64,000 nt of DNA from an uncultured Merdimonas sp. GTDB taxonomy: Bacteria; Bacillota; Clostridia; Lachnospirales; Lachnospiraceae. The notes beneath the pieces were generated by a model. The model ran no database searches. It was not told where the DNA came from and saw nothing but the letters and a program-made list of their open reading frames with translations. The stretch spans positions 49,681-113,680 of the forward strand of contig CALWGE010000002.1 of assembly GCA_944378225.1 (NCBI GenBank), given 5' to 3'. The translations under genes and the position numbers were made by a program. Within the stretch, counting starts at the first letter, position 1. Every line of letters begins with the position of its first letter. Positions 44,512 through 52,165 of this stretch are shown here, one piece after another.

Positions 44512-45303
44512 TCACACATTCACAAAAAAAATGCTTTTAACAATTTCTTTAAAATCGTTAATCGATAAACTTGACGCAATATAATAATATGCATTTCCTT
44601 GATTTATTTGTATAGCATAAAAAACTCCCCCTTCATTTTTGCTCACTTCTAATATATTTATTTTTTCTTCCGTATAAAAAATTTCCACTGTATCAACCAC
44701 TTTTCCATCTAACTGCACATCAAAAACAGCCTTACTATTTTGTTTATTTTCATAAATTCTTAAAACACAATCTTTATAACTAAATTCCATCTGAGCTTCG
44801 CCCATATCTTCACCAATTGTAACTTTAGTCATCTCCATGCCCTGCGGCTTATACCCTAACCGCAGCGCCAGGATCCCCAGTCTCTCTTCTATCTCCTCAT
44901 ATGCCTCTTCTTCTGTGACTTTCAGATAGGTTTCTTTATCACCACTTAAAATTTTTACATTATATTCCCCATCCTCGATTTCGCCTACTACTTCCGGCTC
45001 AAACAGTCTCTCTCCTGCCACGCCGATTCCGGTGCCGACCAGAAGAACCGCGACCAGAGCGACAGCAATAAGCGTGCGGCGGCGAAGGTGGAATACCTTT
45101 GCTCCCGCAGACCCTGCTCTGCCTTTCCCGACATCTGCCCCGGCTTTCTCCCGGGCCTCGATGCGCTGCATCAGATCCGCAAAGGAGTCTTCCGGCATCT
45201 GAAGAGAAGAAAGCTCTTCATTTTCTCCGGCATGTTTCTCCAGCGCGGCCGCTTCTGTCTCTATTTCTTTTTTTATCCATCTACGGAATTTATCTTCCCT
45301 CAT
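44512..45303 (-). CDS. DUF4367-like membrane protein, probable anti-sigma/stress-type regulator
   Basis: A 263-aa bitopic protein: charged cytoplasmic N terminus (about 1-75), one membrane helix (about 78-96), extracellular domain with a EYNVKILSGDKETYLKVTEEEAYEEIEERLG stretch and a C-terminal DUF4367-like region. In clostridia such proteins often lie beside an ECF sigma factor; one is encoded 1.3 kb upstream (46572-47108) beyond murG. ATG 45303 has GAGG six bases upstream; 45315 and 45345 are alternatives. Codon composition changes sharply: the first half has the local GC level and the last 100 or so codons (44512-44820) are AT-rich like the neighbouring secreted protein gene. Confidence 0.65.
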   Translation of the reverse strand: MREDKFRRWIKKEIETEAAALEKHAGENEELSSLQMPEDSFADLMQRIEAREKAGADVGKGRAGSAGAKVFHLRRRTLIAVALVAVLLVGTGIGVAGERLFEPEVVGEIEDGEYNVKILSGDKETYLKVTEEEAYEEIEERLGILALRLGYKPQGMEMTKVTIGEDMGEAQMEFSYKDCVLRIYENKQNSKAVFDVQLDGKVVDTVEIFYTEEKINILEVSKNEGGVFYAIQINQGNAYYYIASSLSINDFKEIVKSIFFVNV

Positions 45304-45333
45304 TTTCTTCCTCATATTTCTTTTAACTATGAA

Positions 45334-45362
45334 TTGACAGACCAATCAGAACCTATCATAAT
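45334..45362 (+). promoter_or_regulatory. Sigma-A promoter of murG
   Basis: TTGACA (45334-45339) and CATAAT (45357-45362) with a 17-bp spacer, about 55 bp upstream of the TTG start. Confidence 0.75.
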
Positions 45363-45418
45363 AAACATAATAACGCCAATAACATGATTATTGACTCTTT
45401 TTCACGGAGGTGGAATCA

Positions 45419-46489
45419 TTGAAACGAATATTGCTGACCGGCGGCGGCACTGCCGGACATGTTACACCCAATATCGCCCTGTTGCCGGGCCTTCGGGAAC
45501 TCGGCTATGAAATTTCCTATATGGGCTCCTATAACGGAATCGAAAAAAAACTGATTGAGGAATTCCAGATCCCCTACTATGGTATTTCCTCCGGAAAGCT
45601 TCGCCGCTATTTTGATCCGAAGAATTTCACGGATCCATTTAAAGTACTGAAGGGCTACGGGGAGGCCCGCAGCATCATCAAAAAGCTGAAACCAGACGTC
45701 CTGTTCTCCAAGGGAGGCTTTGTGTCCGTTCCTGTCGTGCTGGCCGCCAGACATTTTCACATTCCTACGATTATTCACGAGTCAGACCTGACTCCCGGAC
45801 TGGCCAACAAGCTCTGCATTCCGTCCGCCTGGAAGGTCTGCTGCAATTTTCCTGAAACCCTGCAGTATCTGCCCGCAGACAAGGCTGTACTGACGGGCTC
45901 TCCTATCCGGCAGGAACTCCTGAAGGGAGATCCCGTACGGGCTCTGCAGTTCACAGGGCTTACCCCTGACAAACCGGTGATTCTTGTCATGGGAGGCAGT
46001 CTCGGCGCCGCTGCGGTAAACGAAGCTGTCCGCAGCATCCTGCCCCGGCTTCTGAAGGATTTTCACGTCATCCATCTGTGCGGCAAAGGTAAGATTGATC
46101 CTTCTCTGAATGGTCTTTCAGGTTATGTGCAGTATGAATACATCAAAGGAGAGCTAAAGGATCTGTTCGCTCTCTCCGATGTGGTTCTCTCCCGGGCCGG
46201 AGCCAACGCCATCTGTGAGCTTCTGGCTCTGCGCAAACCCAGCCTTCTGATCCCGCTTCCGGCTGCTTCCAGCCGCGGAGATCAGATTCTGAACGCCCGC
46301 TCCTTTGAAAAGCAGGGCTTCAGTATGGTTCTCGAGGAAGAAAATATAACTCCCGATTCTCTCCTCGAAGCAGTCCGTACCCTCTATGAAAACAGAAGCG
46401 GACTTTCCGCCGCCATGGCTGCCAGCCGGCAGACGGACTCCATTCAGACGATTCTGAGCCTTATCGAAGAGGCATCCGGACAGAAATAA
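45419..46489 (+). CDS. murG: MurG, lipid II-forming N-acetylglucosaminyltransferase
   Basis: A 356-aa GT28 enzyme that adds GlcNAc from UDP-GlcNAc to lipid I on the cytoplasmic face. Signature parts: [14 protein letters not shown] (lipid I side), [41 protein letters not shown] and the UDP-GlcNAc pocket [32 protein letters not shown] (roughly 245-280). I start at TTG 45419, seven bases after GGAGG; the upstream GTG at 45410 is part of that ribosome site. It stands alone on the plus strand, outside any division/cell-wall cluster, between a sigma factor gene and a DUF4367 gene on the other strand. Confidence 0.92.
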   Translation: [356 protein letters not shown]

Positions 46490-46543
46490 CAGATCCCATC
46501 CGACATGCCTGCAACAAGGCGCTCTTCATACTATACTGAACAG

Positions 46544-46573
46544 AAAGGGAATGCGTACACTGCGTTCCCTTTT
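46544..46573. terminator. Bidirectional terminator between murG and the sigma factor gene
   Basis: AAAGGGAATGC / GCGTTCCCTTTT around a short loop, with T/A runs on both sides; it overlaps the last codon of the sigma gene. Confidence 0.75.
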
Positions 46574-47108
46574 ATAATTCGTCGTATTCCTTCTGAAAAT
46601 TATCTTTCATCCATTTCTTGGCTTTCCGGAGATAATAATCAATCATGCTGAGCGATACTCCCCGCTTCTTTGCCACGACCTTTCTCGGAACTCCCAGATA
46701 CTCCACCAGAATCAGGACATCATACCAGTCTTCATTCTTTTCACGCAGAGCCCGCAGAACATGACTGCACAGCTGTCTGTACTCCGTCTGTTCCAGCGAA
46801 CGTATTGCCTTTTCATCAGGGGCGTCGTCATCACCGTCCCGGGAAACATCCGTAGGCACTTCTCTCCTGCTGCTGGCCTTCTTCCTGTGGTCAGTAGCAA
46901 GATGAGAAGCCACTACGATCAGCCATCCCTTTACCAAATCCAGATTGATATGATTCTGGTACCCGTATAATCTGGTAAATGTCTCCTGACAAATATCCTG
47001 CGCCATGTGATAGTCGCCGATTTTGTCATAGACAATTTTCAATATCATATTTTTATATTCTTCGTATATTTCCTGAAATCTTTTCTCTTCTGCATTCACT
47101 ATAATCAC
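46572..47108 (-). CDS. ECF-type RNA polymerase sigma factor
   Basis: A 178-aa sigma-70 family protein with region 2 (YEEYKNMILKIVYDKIG, DICQETFTRLYGY, about 15-75) and region 4 HTH (VAKKRGVSLSMIDYYLRKAKKWM, about 140-165), linked by an acidic segment (DVSRDGDDDAPDE). It starts at GTG 47108, overlapping the HIT gene stop by 3 bp, so translation is coupled. The anti-sigma partner is not adjacent; the DUF4367-like protein at 44512-45303 is the best candidate. Regulon unknown. Confidence 0.88.
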   Translation of the reverse strand: MIIVNAEEKRFQEIYEEYKNMILKIVYDKIGDYHMAQDICQETFTRLYGYQNHINLDLVKGWLIVVASHLATDHRKKASSRREVPTDVSRDGDDDAPDEKAIRSLEQTEYRQLCSHVLRALREKNEDWYDVLILVEYLGVPRKVVAKKRGVSLSMIDYYLRKAKKWMKDNFQKEYDEL

Positions 47109-47530
47109 TCCAGGGGCCGGCCCGGGGTAAGAAGCGCTTTCAGCTCTTCCTTATCTTCCTGAGTAAGGCTGCCCGGTTTCCAACTGATTCCCACTCCATC
47201 ATTGTTATACCGCGGAATCAGATGAAGATGAAAATGGAAAACTGTCTGTCCGGATGCCTCGTCATTATTCTGCACCAGATTGAGTCCATCACAGCCAAGC
47301 TTCTCTTTCATCTCTTTTCCTATCTTCTGTGCCAGTACAATCGCCTTCTTCAGAAGTTCCTGATCCATCTCATAAAGGTCTGCGTAATGCTCCTTGGGAA
47401 CAATCAGAGCATGACCGCGGGACGCCGGATTCACATCCAGGAAACACAGAAAATCTTCATCCTCATAAATCGTTGTGGAGGGAATTTCTCCATTGGCAAT
47501 TTTACAGAAAATACAATCCTCTTTTTTCAT
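47105..47530 (-). CDS. HIT family nucleotide hydrolase/transferase
   Basis: A 141-aa HIT (HINT-branch) protein with CIFCKIANGEIPS at the start, LVQNNDEASGQTVFHFHLHLIPRY carrying the HxHxH triad and a Cys-x-x-Cys zinc-like pair (CIFC). HIT proteins hydrolyse adenosine phosphoramidates; the physiological substrate is usually unknown. ATG 47530. It overlaps the sigma factor gene and is divergent from the orphan kinase, sharing the 116-bp region with Spo0A-like repeats. Confidence 0.92.
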   Translation of the reverse strand: MKKEDCIFCKIANGEIPSTTIYEDEDFLCFLDVNPASRGHALIVPKEHYADLYEMDQELLKKAIVLAQKIGKEMKEKLGCDGLNLVQNNDEASGQTVFHFHLHLIPRYNNDGVGISWKPGSLTQEDKEELKALLTPGRPLE

Positions 47531-47558
47531 AATATTACTCCTTTCTGTTTGAATAAAT

Positions 47559-47597
47559 TATCGGATTTTGTCGGATTCTGCCGAATTTTTCTATATT
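47559..47597 (+). promoter_or_regulatory. Three 10-bp-phased Spo0A-like boxes with -10 in front of the orphan kinase gene
   Basis: TATCGGATTT, TGTCGGATTC and TGCCGAATTT follow each other from 47559 to 47588; the second and third match the Spo0A box TGNCGAA (one mismatch and none). A TATATT -10 lies at 47592-47597, which puts the second box exactly on the -35 position (17-bp spacer). This is the geometry of Spo0A-activated promoters. Confidence 0.55.
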
Positions 47598-47646
47598 GTA
47601 AAACTATTCCTGTCATGGTAAACTTAAGTTCAGGAGTGATACGAAC

Positions 47647-48294
47647 ATGGAAGACCTCAATTTCACCATTGCAAAAATGGTACATGAAATACGCAACCCG
47701 CTGACTCTGATTAACAGTTCTCTTCAGCTTATAGAAACGACACATCCGGAGGTCAAAGACTTTTCTTTCTGGTCTCAGACTCTGGAAGATGTGGAATATC
47801 TGAACCAGCTTCTGGACGACCTTGCGGCATACAGTGATAACCGCCGCTTTTTTATGTGTGAAGTGGACCTGAAGGAGCTCCTTCGTTCTCTGGAGGAAAG
47901 CCTGCAGCCTTATGTGGTTTCCCGCAAGAAGAACCTGTCCGTTCATCTGCCGGCCCAGCTTCCGCCGGTATTCGGCAATCCCGTTAAACTGAAACAGGCA
48001 TTTCTGAACCTTCTCAAAAACGCCTTCGAATCTACGGGAGAAAACGGCTGTGTATCTCTTTCTGCCAGAAAATATCTGGATCAGATTATCGTCCGTGTAT
48101 CCGACGACGGCTGCGGAATAACACCCGAAGCCATGGAAAACCTGTTTGTTCCGTTTTCTTCATATAAAACGGACGGTACAGGTCTTGGTCTTGCCATCAC
48201 GCAGAAAATCATCAAGTCCCATTATGGTCAGATCGATGTATCGTCCACACCGGGCCGCGGCACTGCCTTTACCGTCACACTTCCTCATTTATAG
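47647..48294 (+). CDS. Minimal soluble sensor histidine kinase (DHp plus ATPase only)
   Basis: A 215-aa kinase with no membrane helix or sensor domain. The H-box is H13 in MVHEIRNPLT, the N-box N124 in FLNLLKNAFES, G1 DDGCGI and G2 GTGLGLAITQKII, so it looks catalytically complete. The H-box type matches sporulation kinases KinA-E and PAS kinases. No response regulator is nearby. The Spo0A-like repeats upstream suggest it belongs to the sporulation phosphorelay or is controlled by Spo0A. It starts at ATG 47647 with CAGGAGTGA upstream. The input signal is unknown. Confidence 0.88.
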   Translation: MEDLNFTIAKMVHEIRNPLTLINSSLQLIETTHPEVKDFSFWSQTLEDVEYLNQLLDDLAAYSDNRRFFMCEVDLKELLRSLEESLQPYVVSRKKNLSVHLPAQLPPVFGNPVKLKQAFLNLLKNAFESTGENGCVSLSARKYLDQIIVRVSDDGCGITPEAMENLFVPFSSYKTDGTGLGLAITQKIIKSHYGQIDVSSTPGRGTAFTVTLPHL

Positions 48295-48403
48295 TACATA
48301 TTCTAGTATACTTAACTGGATAATACAAGAAATATTTTCTAAATGGAATCCCTGTCGCAGGCTTTACACACATATCTGTACAGCCGTCAGGAACAGATGA
48401 CAA

Positions 48404-48443
48404 CCCCCGTTTTCCCTGTATGTGCATACCCGGAAAAACGGGG
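48404..48443. terminator. Bidirectional terminator between the kinase and darA
   Basis: CCCCGTTTTCC / GGAAAAACGGGG stem with a loop of about 14 nt, followed by ATTTCTTTG on the plus strand. Confidence 0.65.
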
Positions 48444-48454
48444 ATTTCTTTGTC

Positions 48455-48775
48455 TCAGAATTTTACAGATTTATCAACATCAGAAATAAAGATTGTCGCA
48501 CCGCCTATTTTCAGCGTCCGTTCTGTCTCAATCATAACATGTCCGTTATATTCCCAGACCTTACACTCTTCTTCGCGTTCTGTACAGCTCTGGCGGATAT
48601 ATGCCAGGATTTCCTCCTCACGATCCGCTTCCACACAGATGAGCAGCGTGATATTCTTTTTATTGGAATAGAGGCCCTCCGTCTGAAATTTTGTGGCACG
48701 GACACGGTTCTGAATCAGCAGCCTTGCCAGAGTCTCAAAATCCTGTTCCTGTACAATCACGATCATCAGCTTCAT
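48455..48775 (-). CDS. darA: Cyclic-di-AMP receptor DarA (PII-like)
   Basis: A 106-aa PII-like protein (MKLMIVIVQEQDFETLARLLIQNRVRATKF), trimeric in the family, that binds c-di-AMP in Bacillus and Staphylococcus (DarA/PstA). The T-loop segment after RATKFQTEG reads LYSNKKNIT where known DarA proteins have GFLRxGNTT, so the ligand pocket may be altered. The end IGGATIFISDVDKSVKF agrees with the family GGATVFV motif. ATG 48775 has AGGAGGAGACAGAT upstream. Confidence 0.82.
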   Translation of the reverse strand: MKLMIVIVQEQDFETLARLLIQNRVRATKFQTEGLYSNKKNITLLICVEADREEEILAYIRQSCTEREEECKVWEYNGHVMIETERTLKIGGATIFISDVDKSVKF

Positions 48776-48939
48776 ATCTGTCTCCTCCTGAATATAGCGG
48801 CGCGGCAATGAAGCGCCGCAGATTGTATAGAACAAAGTATATCCGACTTTTATTTAAATTACAACCATTTCTGTCATTTGAATCACAACAGAAAAAAGCA
48901 CCGACCCCGCGTTCCCTGCCGCAAAATCAGTGCCCTGCA

Positions 48940-49012
48940 TGCGCGATCAGGGGTTCGAACCCTGGACACCCTGATTAAGAGTCAGGTGCTCTGCCAGCTG
49001 AGCTAATCGCGC
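48940..49012 (-). tRNA. tRNA-Lys (anticodon CTT)
   Basis: A 73-nt cloverleaf on the minus strand with acceptor arms GCGCGAT / ATCGCGC, D arm GCTCAGCTGGCAGAGC, anticodon arm CTGACTCTTAATCAG (anticodon CTT) and T arm GGGTTCGAACCC; discriminator A, CCA not encoded. It decodes AAG. Confidence 0.95.
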
Positions 49013-49047
49013 TTAAGTTTTATGTGTTGTTTTCCAACGCAAGAGTT

Positions 49048-49076
49048 ATTATACTGTATCCTTTTTCAAAATGCAA
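49048..49076 (-). promoter_or_regulatory. Promoter of tRNA-Lys
   Basis: TTGCAT (49076-49071) and TATAAT (49053-49048) with a 17-bp spacer on the minus strand. Confidence 0.8.
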
Positions 49077-49095
49077 GTACTTTTTTTATATTTTC

Positions 49096-49124
49096 TTGAT
49101 TTTTTTTTTCGGTTTATATACAAT
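49096..49124 (+). promoter_or_regulatory. Promoter of trmB
   Basis: TTGATT (49096-49101) and TACAAT (49119-49124) with a 17-bp spacer; divergent from the tRNA-Lys promoter. Confidence 0.65.
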
Positions 49125-49200
49125 GATAAAAAAGCCGCTTTGGAACTGATTTTCGAAGTGTGCGGAACACCCCAATATCATAAACAAAAGGAGTATATAC

Positions 49201-49866
49201 GTGAGACTGAAACACATTAAAGGAGCGGAGGAAGCTGTGGCACAAAATCCTTTCGTCATCCATGATGCAAAGGATCGTCCGGGCAGCTGGCGAAAGCTGT
49301 TTGAAAACAATAATCCGATCCATATGGAGATCGGTATGGGAAAGGGCCGCTTTCTGATGGAACTGGCGGCGCAGAATCCCCAGATTAATTATCTTGGCAT
49401 AGAAAGGTACAGCAGTGTTCTTCTGCGTGCCCTTCAGAAAATGGAAGAAGATCCGCTCCCCAATCTGTATTTTCTCTGCGAGGATGCTGCAGAGCTGGAG
49501 CAGTTCTTTGCTCCCGGCGAAGCAGATCGGATTTATCTGAACTTTTCCGATCCGTGGCCTAAAGCCCGGCACGCACGGCGCAGGCTGACTTCTGTCGATT
49601 ATCTCAAACGTTACGCTTCCGTACTGTCCGAACATGGACAGGTGGAGTTTAAGACAGATAATGAAGCACTGTTTGATTTTTCTCTGGAAAGTGCAGAGGA
49701 AGCCGGATGGACTCTTCTGGGCTGCACCAGAAATCTTCACCAGGATCCTGTCATGAATGAAGGAAATATTATGACAGAATATGAAGAAAAATTTTCCGCA
49801 AAAGGAAATCCTATCTTTAAAATGATTGCAGTTCCGCCAAGGGAATCTTCTGAAGAGAGCAGATGA
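49201..49866 (+). CDS. trmB: tRNA (guanine-N7-)-methyltransferase
   Basis: A 221-aa SAM-dependent enzyme making m7G46 in tRNAs. Motifs are HMEIGMGKGRFL (SAM binding, about 40-51), NYLGIERYSSVLLRAL and the family-specific DRIYLNFSDPWPKARHARRRLTS with its catalytic Asp. The start is GTG 49201, seven bases after AAAGGAG. A tRNA gene lies just upstream in the opposite direction. A strong terminator follows. Confidence 0.97.
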   Translation: MRLKHIKGAEEAVAQNPFVIHDAKDRPGSWRKLFENNNPIHMEIGMGKGRFLMELAAQNPQINYLGIERYSSVLLRALQKMEEDPLPNLYFLCEDAAELEQFFAPGEADRIYLNFSDPWPKARHARRRLTSVDYLKRYASVLSEHGQVEFKTDNEALFDFSLESAEEAGWTLLGCTRNLHQDPVMNEGNIMTEYEEKFSAKGNPIFKMIAVPPRESSEESR

Positions 49867-49884
49867 TTTTGTGCGGTCTTCCGG

Positions 49885-49918
49885 AAAAGGGAGCAGGTCT
49901 GGCCTGCTCCCTTTTTTT
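49885..49918 (+). terminator. Terminator after trmB
   Basis: Stem AAAAGGGAGCAGG / CCTGCTCCCTTTT with 5-nt loop and seven T. Confidence 0.9.
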
Positions 49919-50044
49919 CAGATAATTTTTATTATATTTCGACATTGTCATTGTCAAGCAGTTTTTACAGCTTCCAAAGATTTTTCTGCGATTTATTCAA
50001 TCTGTACAAAACATCTGTTTTTCCTGAAACTATGTAAACCAGGC

Positions 50045-50149
50045 TTATACACATCAAAAAATGTGGATAATGTGGATAACTTCGTTGATAACTTTTTTTC
50101 CGGCATTTTCTTTCGGGATAAAATGTGGATAATTTTTTTCTTATCCACT
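50045..50149. repeat. Intergenic DnaA-box cluster
   Basis: Within 105 bp there are four perfect TTATNCACA boxes (50045-50053 TTATACACA; 50062-50070, 50071-50079 and 50124-50132 as TGTGGATAA) and one near match TTATCCACT (50141-50149). Two are directly adjacent. The flanking DNA to about 50290 is AT-rich. This is most of the 49867-50378 gap; no gene is seen in it. Confidence 0.75.
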
Positions 50150-50301
50150 TTGTTTCGTTAAAATTTTGTAAACTGTGTTAAAAATTTGTGCAAAATGCAG
50201 TTCTTATATTTTTTTGTACACTGCTGTCGTTTTTGAATGTCTGACAATATACAGCTATTGTCAAACTATATTATCTGTCCTTCAAGCGATAAAAATACAG
50301 T

Positions 50302-50334
50302 AAAAAAGACAGGAATCCGATGATTCCTGTCTTT
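50302..50334 (-). terminator. Terminator after the NlpC/P60 gene
   Basis: Stem AAAGACAGGAAT / ATTCCTGTCTTT with a 6-nt loop followed by T on the minus strand (TTTTTTACTG). Confidence 0.85.
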
Positions 50335-50378
50335 CCGATTCCGGCGCAATGCCGGATACAATTCTGACAATTATATAA

Positions 50379-51470
50379 TTAGAAGATTCTTCTTACACAG
50401 ATAACGTCTCTGTAATTTGCGGGAGAAGTGTACTTGATACCTGTAGCCGCTGTGCTGGCATGAACGATGGTGTTGTTACCGCAATAAATCGCCACATGAC
50501 CGCTGTAGCAGATAACATCTCCCGGCTGTGCCTCTGACAGGCTGACGCCATATCCTACGCTTCGCATCGCGCTGGAAGAGTGCGGCAGACTTACGCCGAA
50601 ATTCGCGTAAACGCTCATAACGAAACCGGAGCAGTCCGCGCCATTCGTCAGGCTGGTACCGCCGTATACATACGGGTTACCCACAAACTGGCTGGCAAAG
50701 CTTACAACAGCATTTCCACTACTGCTTCCGGAACCGCTGCCCACTACTGTCTGAGAGGATTTCTCCACTTTGGCTTCTACCTGCGCAGCTTTCTTTCTTC
50801 CTTCTTCTCTGGCTTCTTCTTCCTCTGCCAGACGTGCCTCTTCTTCTTCCTTGGATTCCGCCTGTACAAAATCCGTTCTCAGTTCTACATAATCGGTGGA
50901 TACCCAGCCGTCTCCCTCTTCGATGGAAACCTGTACCCAGCCGTCCTGCTCATTCGTTACAGTCAGCTCTTCTCCTTCTCCGATAAGTCCCAGAACACTG
51001 GCATCTGTGCTGGCGTCTGTTCTTACACGGAGTGTTTGTGTGGAAACTGTCGCGATTCTCTGTCCCACCTCTGCGGCAAGAGCCTCAGCCGCGTCTCCTG
51101 TCACTACATAATCTGACTTTACATAGCCTGTTACGCTTCCGGAGGTGATTTTATACCAGCCGTCTGTCTCCTCTTCAATTGTACCGGCTGATTCATCATA
51201 AAGCTTTCCCAGGATCTCGCTTTCTTCATTAGGTTCGCTTCTGACATTTACATAATCATTCACCTGAGCAATGCAAATCGTATCATATTCTGAAGGTGTC
51301 ATTTCTTCCAGTATCTTTTCGTCTGCTGCCGGATCTGCCTGGTAAGCTTCTGTCATAACTGAAGCAATTCCTTCATCTGCTGCCGGCAGAAGATTCGCCG
51401 CCTGAACGTGGGAACCGCTAATCAGAAAACAGAAAGCCCCTGCCAGGCAAAGCGCTGTATATCTATGCAT
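50379..51470 (-). CDS. Secreted NlpC/P60 cell-wall hydrolase with SH3 domains
   Basis: A 363-aa secreted peptidoglycan peptidase. A signal peptide (about 1-24, cleavage near VQAAN) is followed by two bacterial SH3 domains (about 68-120 and 135-195) for wall binding, an acidic Glu/Ala-rich linker (about 205-235) and a Ser/Gly linker. The C-terminal NlpC/P60 domain has catalytic Cys in NGADCSGFVMSVY, His in YSGHVAIYCG and a following polar third residue. It cleaves stem-peptide bonds, probably during growth or spore germination. A near-consensus promoter lies at 51538-51566. Confidence 0.93.
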   Translation of the reverse strand: MHRYTALCLAGAFCFLISGSHVQAANLLPAADEGIASVMTEAYQADPAADEKILEEMTPSEYDTICIAQVNDYVNVRSEPNEESEILGKLYDESAGTIEEETDGWYKITSGSVTGYVKSDYVVTGDAAEALAAEVGQRIATVSTQTLRVRTDASTDASVLGLIGEGEELTVTNEQDGWVQVSIEEGDGWVSTDYVELRTDFVQAESKEEEEARLAEEEEAREEGRKKAAQVEAKVEKSSQTVVGSGSGSSSGNAVVSFASQFVGNPYVYGGTSLTNGADCSGFVMSVYANFGVSLPHSSSAMRSVGYGVSLSEAQPGDVICYSGHVAIYCGNNTIVHASTAATGIKYTSPANYRDVICVRRIF

Positions 51471-51537
51471 TTCGTCATCATCCTCCGTATAATTCCATTT
51501 CGCTAATTATTACAAATTTGTTAAGACTTATGAAAGA

Positions 51538-51566
51538 ATTATAACAGTCTGCCCACTGCTTGTCAA
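51538..51566 (-). promoter_or_regulatory. Consensus sigma-A promoter of the NlpC/P60 gene
   Basis: TTGACA (51566-51561) and TATAAT (51543-51538), both perfect, with a 17-bp spacer on the minus strand. Confidence 0.9.
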
Positions 51567-51587
51567 CCGTTTCCTTCTACTTTCCTA

Positions 51588-51616
51588 TTGACAAAAGGCC
51601 TGTTTCCACATAAAAT
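51588..51616 (+). promoter_or_regulatory. Promoter of perR with possible autoregulatory operator downstream
   Basis: TTGACA (51588-51593) and TAAAAT (51611-51616) with a 17-bp spacer. The palindrome-like AACAATAATTGTT at 51628-51640, just after the start site, resembles a Fur/PerR box. Confidence 0.65.
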
Positions 51617-51721
51617 AAAGAAAACGAAACAATAATTGTTATTATTATTATCAACAACAATCAGGGCGATTTTACCGCCTGCATTTATTTGGAATAATTA
51701 ATATAAGGAAAGGAGGTTTTT

Positions 51722-52102
51722 ATGCCAGCACTGAAATACAGCAGACAGCGGGAATCTATCAAACGGTTTCTTCTGTCAAGGTATGATCATCCCACCGCGG
51801 ATACTATTTATCTCCACGTGCGGGAAGAATTTCCAAACATCAGCCTGGGTACGGTATACCGCAATCTGTCGCTTCTGACAGAGTTGGGAGAAATTATCAA
51901 AATTACTACGGACGGCCCTGACCGCTTTGACGGTCACGTAGAGCCACATTCTCATTTCCTCTGCAGGAAATGCCATTCTCTTCTTGATGTACATCTGAAA
52001 AATGAAAAGACTGTCGATGAAGAGGCGCAGAAAAATTTCCCGGGTACTATCGAAGGGCATTCCATTCTTTATTATGGAATCTGCTCTGACTGCCAAAACT
52101 GA
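51722..52102 (+). CDS. perR: Fur-family regulator, PerR type
   Basis: A 126-aa metal-dependent repressor sensing peroxide or metal. The winged HTH (about 10-75) has DTIYLHVREEFPNISLGTVYRNLSLL, and the metal/dimer half has HVEPHSHFLCRKC and the final CSDC pair, giving the Cys4 structural zinc site. PerR rather than Fur is suggested by position next to reverse rubrerythrin and by length. ATG 51722 has AAAGGAGGTTTTT upstream. Confidence 0.85.
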   Translation: MPALKYSRQRESIKRFLLSRYDHPTADTIYLHVREEFPNISLGTVYRNLSLLTELGEIIKITTDGPDRFDGHVEPHSHFLCRKCHSLLDVHLKNEKTVDEEAQKNFPGTIEGHSILYYGICSDCQN

Positions 52103-52165
52103 CTTTTATGATTTTACGTATGATTTTAGGTCAGAGAAATTCAAAAAAATTTACAGAAATAATGC

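Noticed and set aside
43940-44820. AT-rich patch considered as a prophage or integrated element
   Set aside because: No integrase, att-like direct repeats or phage genes are visible; it spans only about 1 kb and ends in a reading frame.
50045-50149. DnaA-box cluster called as the chromosomal origin oriC
   Set aside because: No dnaA, dnaN or rpmH is in the window and no GC-skew data are available; reported only as a DnaA-box cluster.
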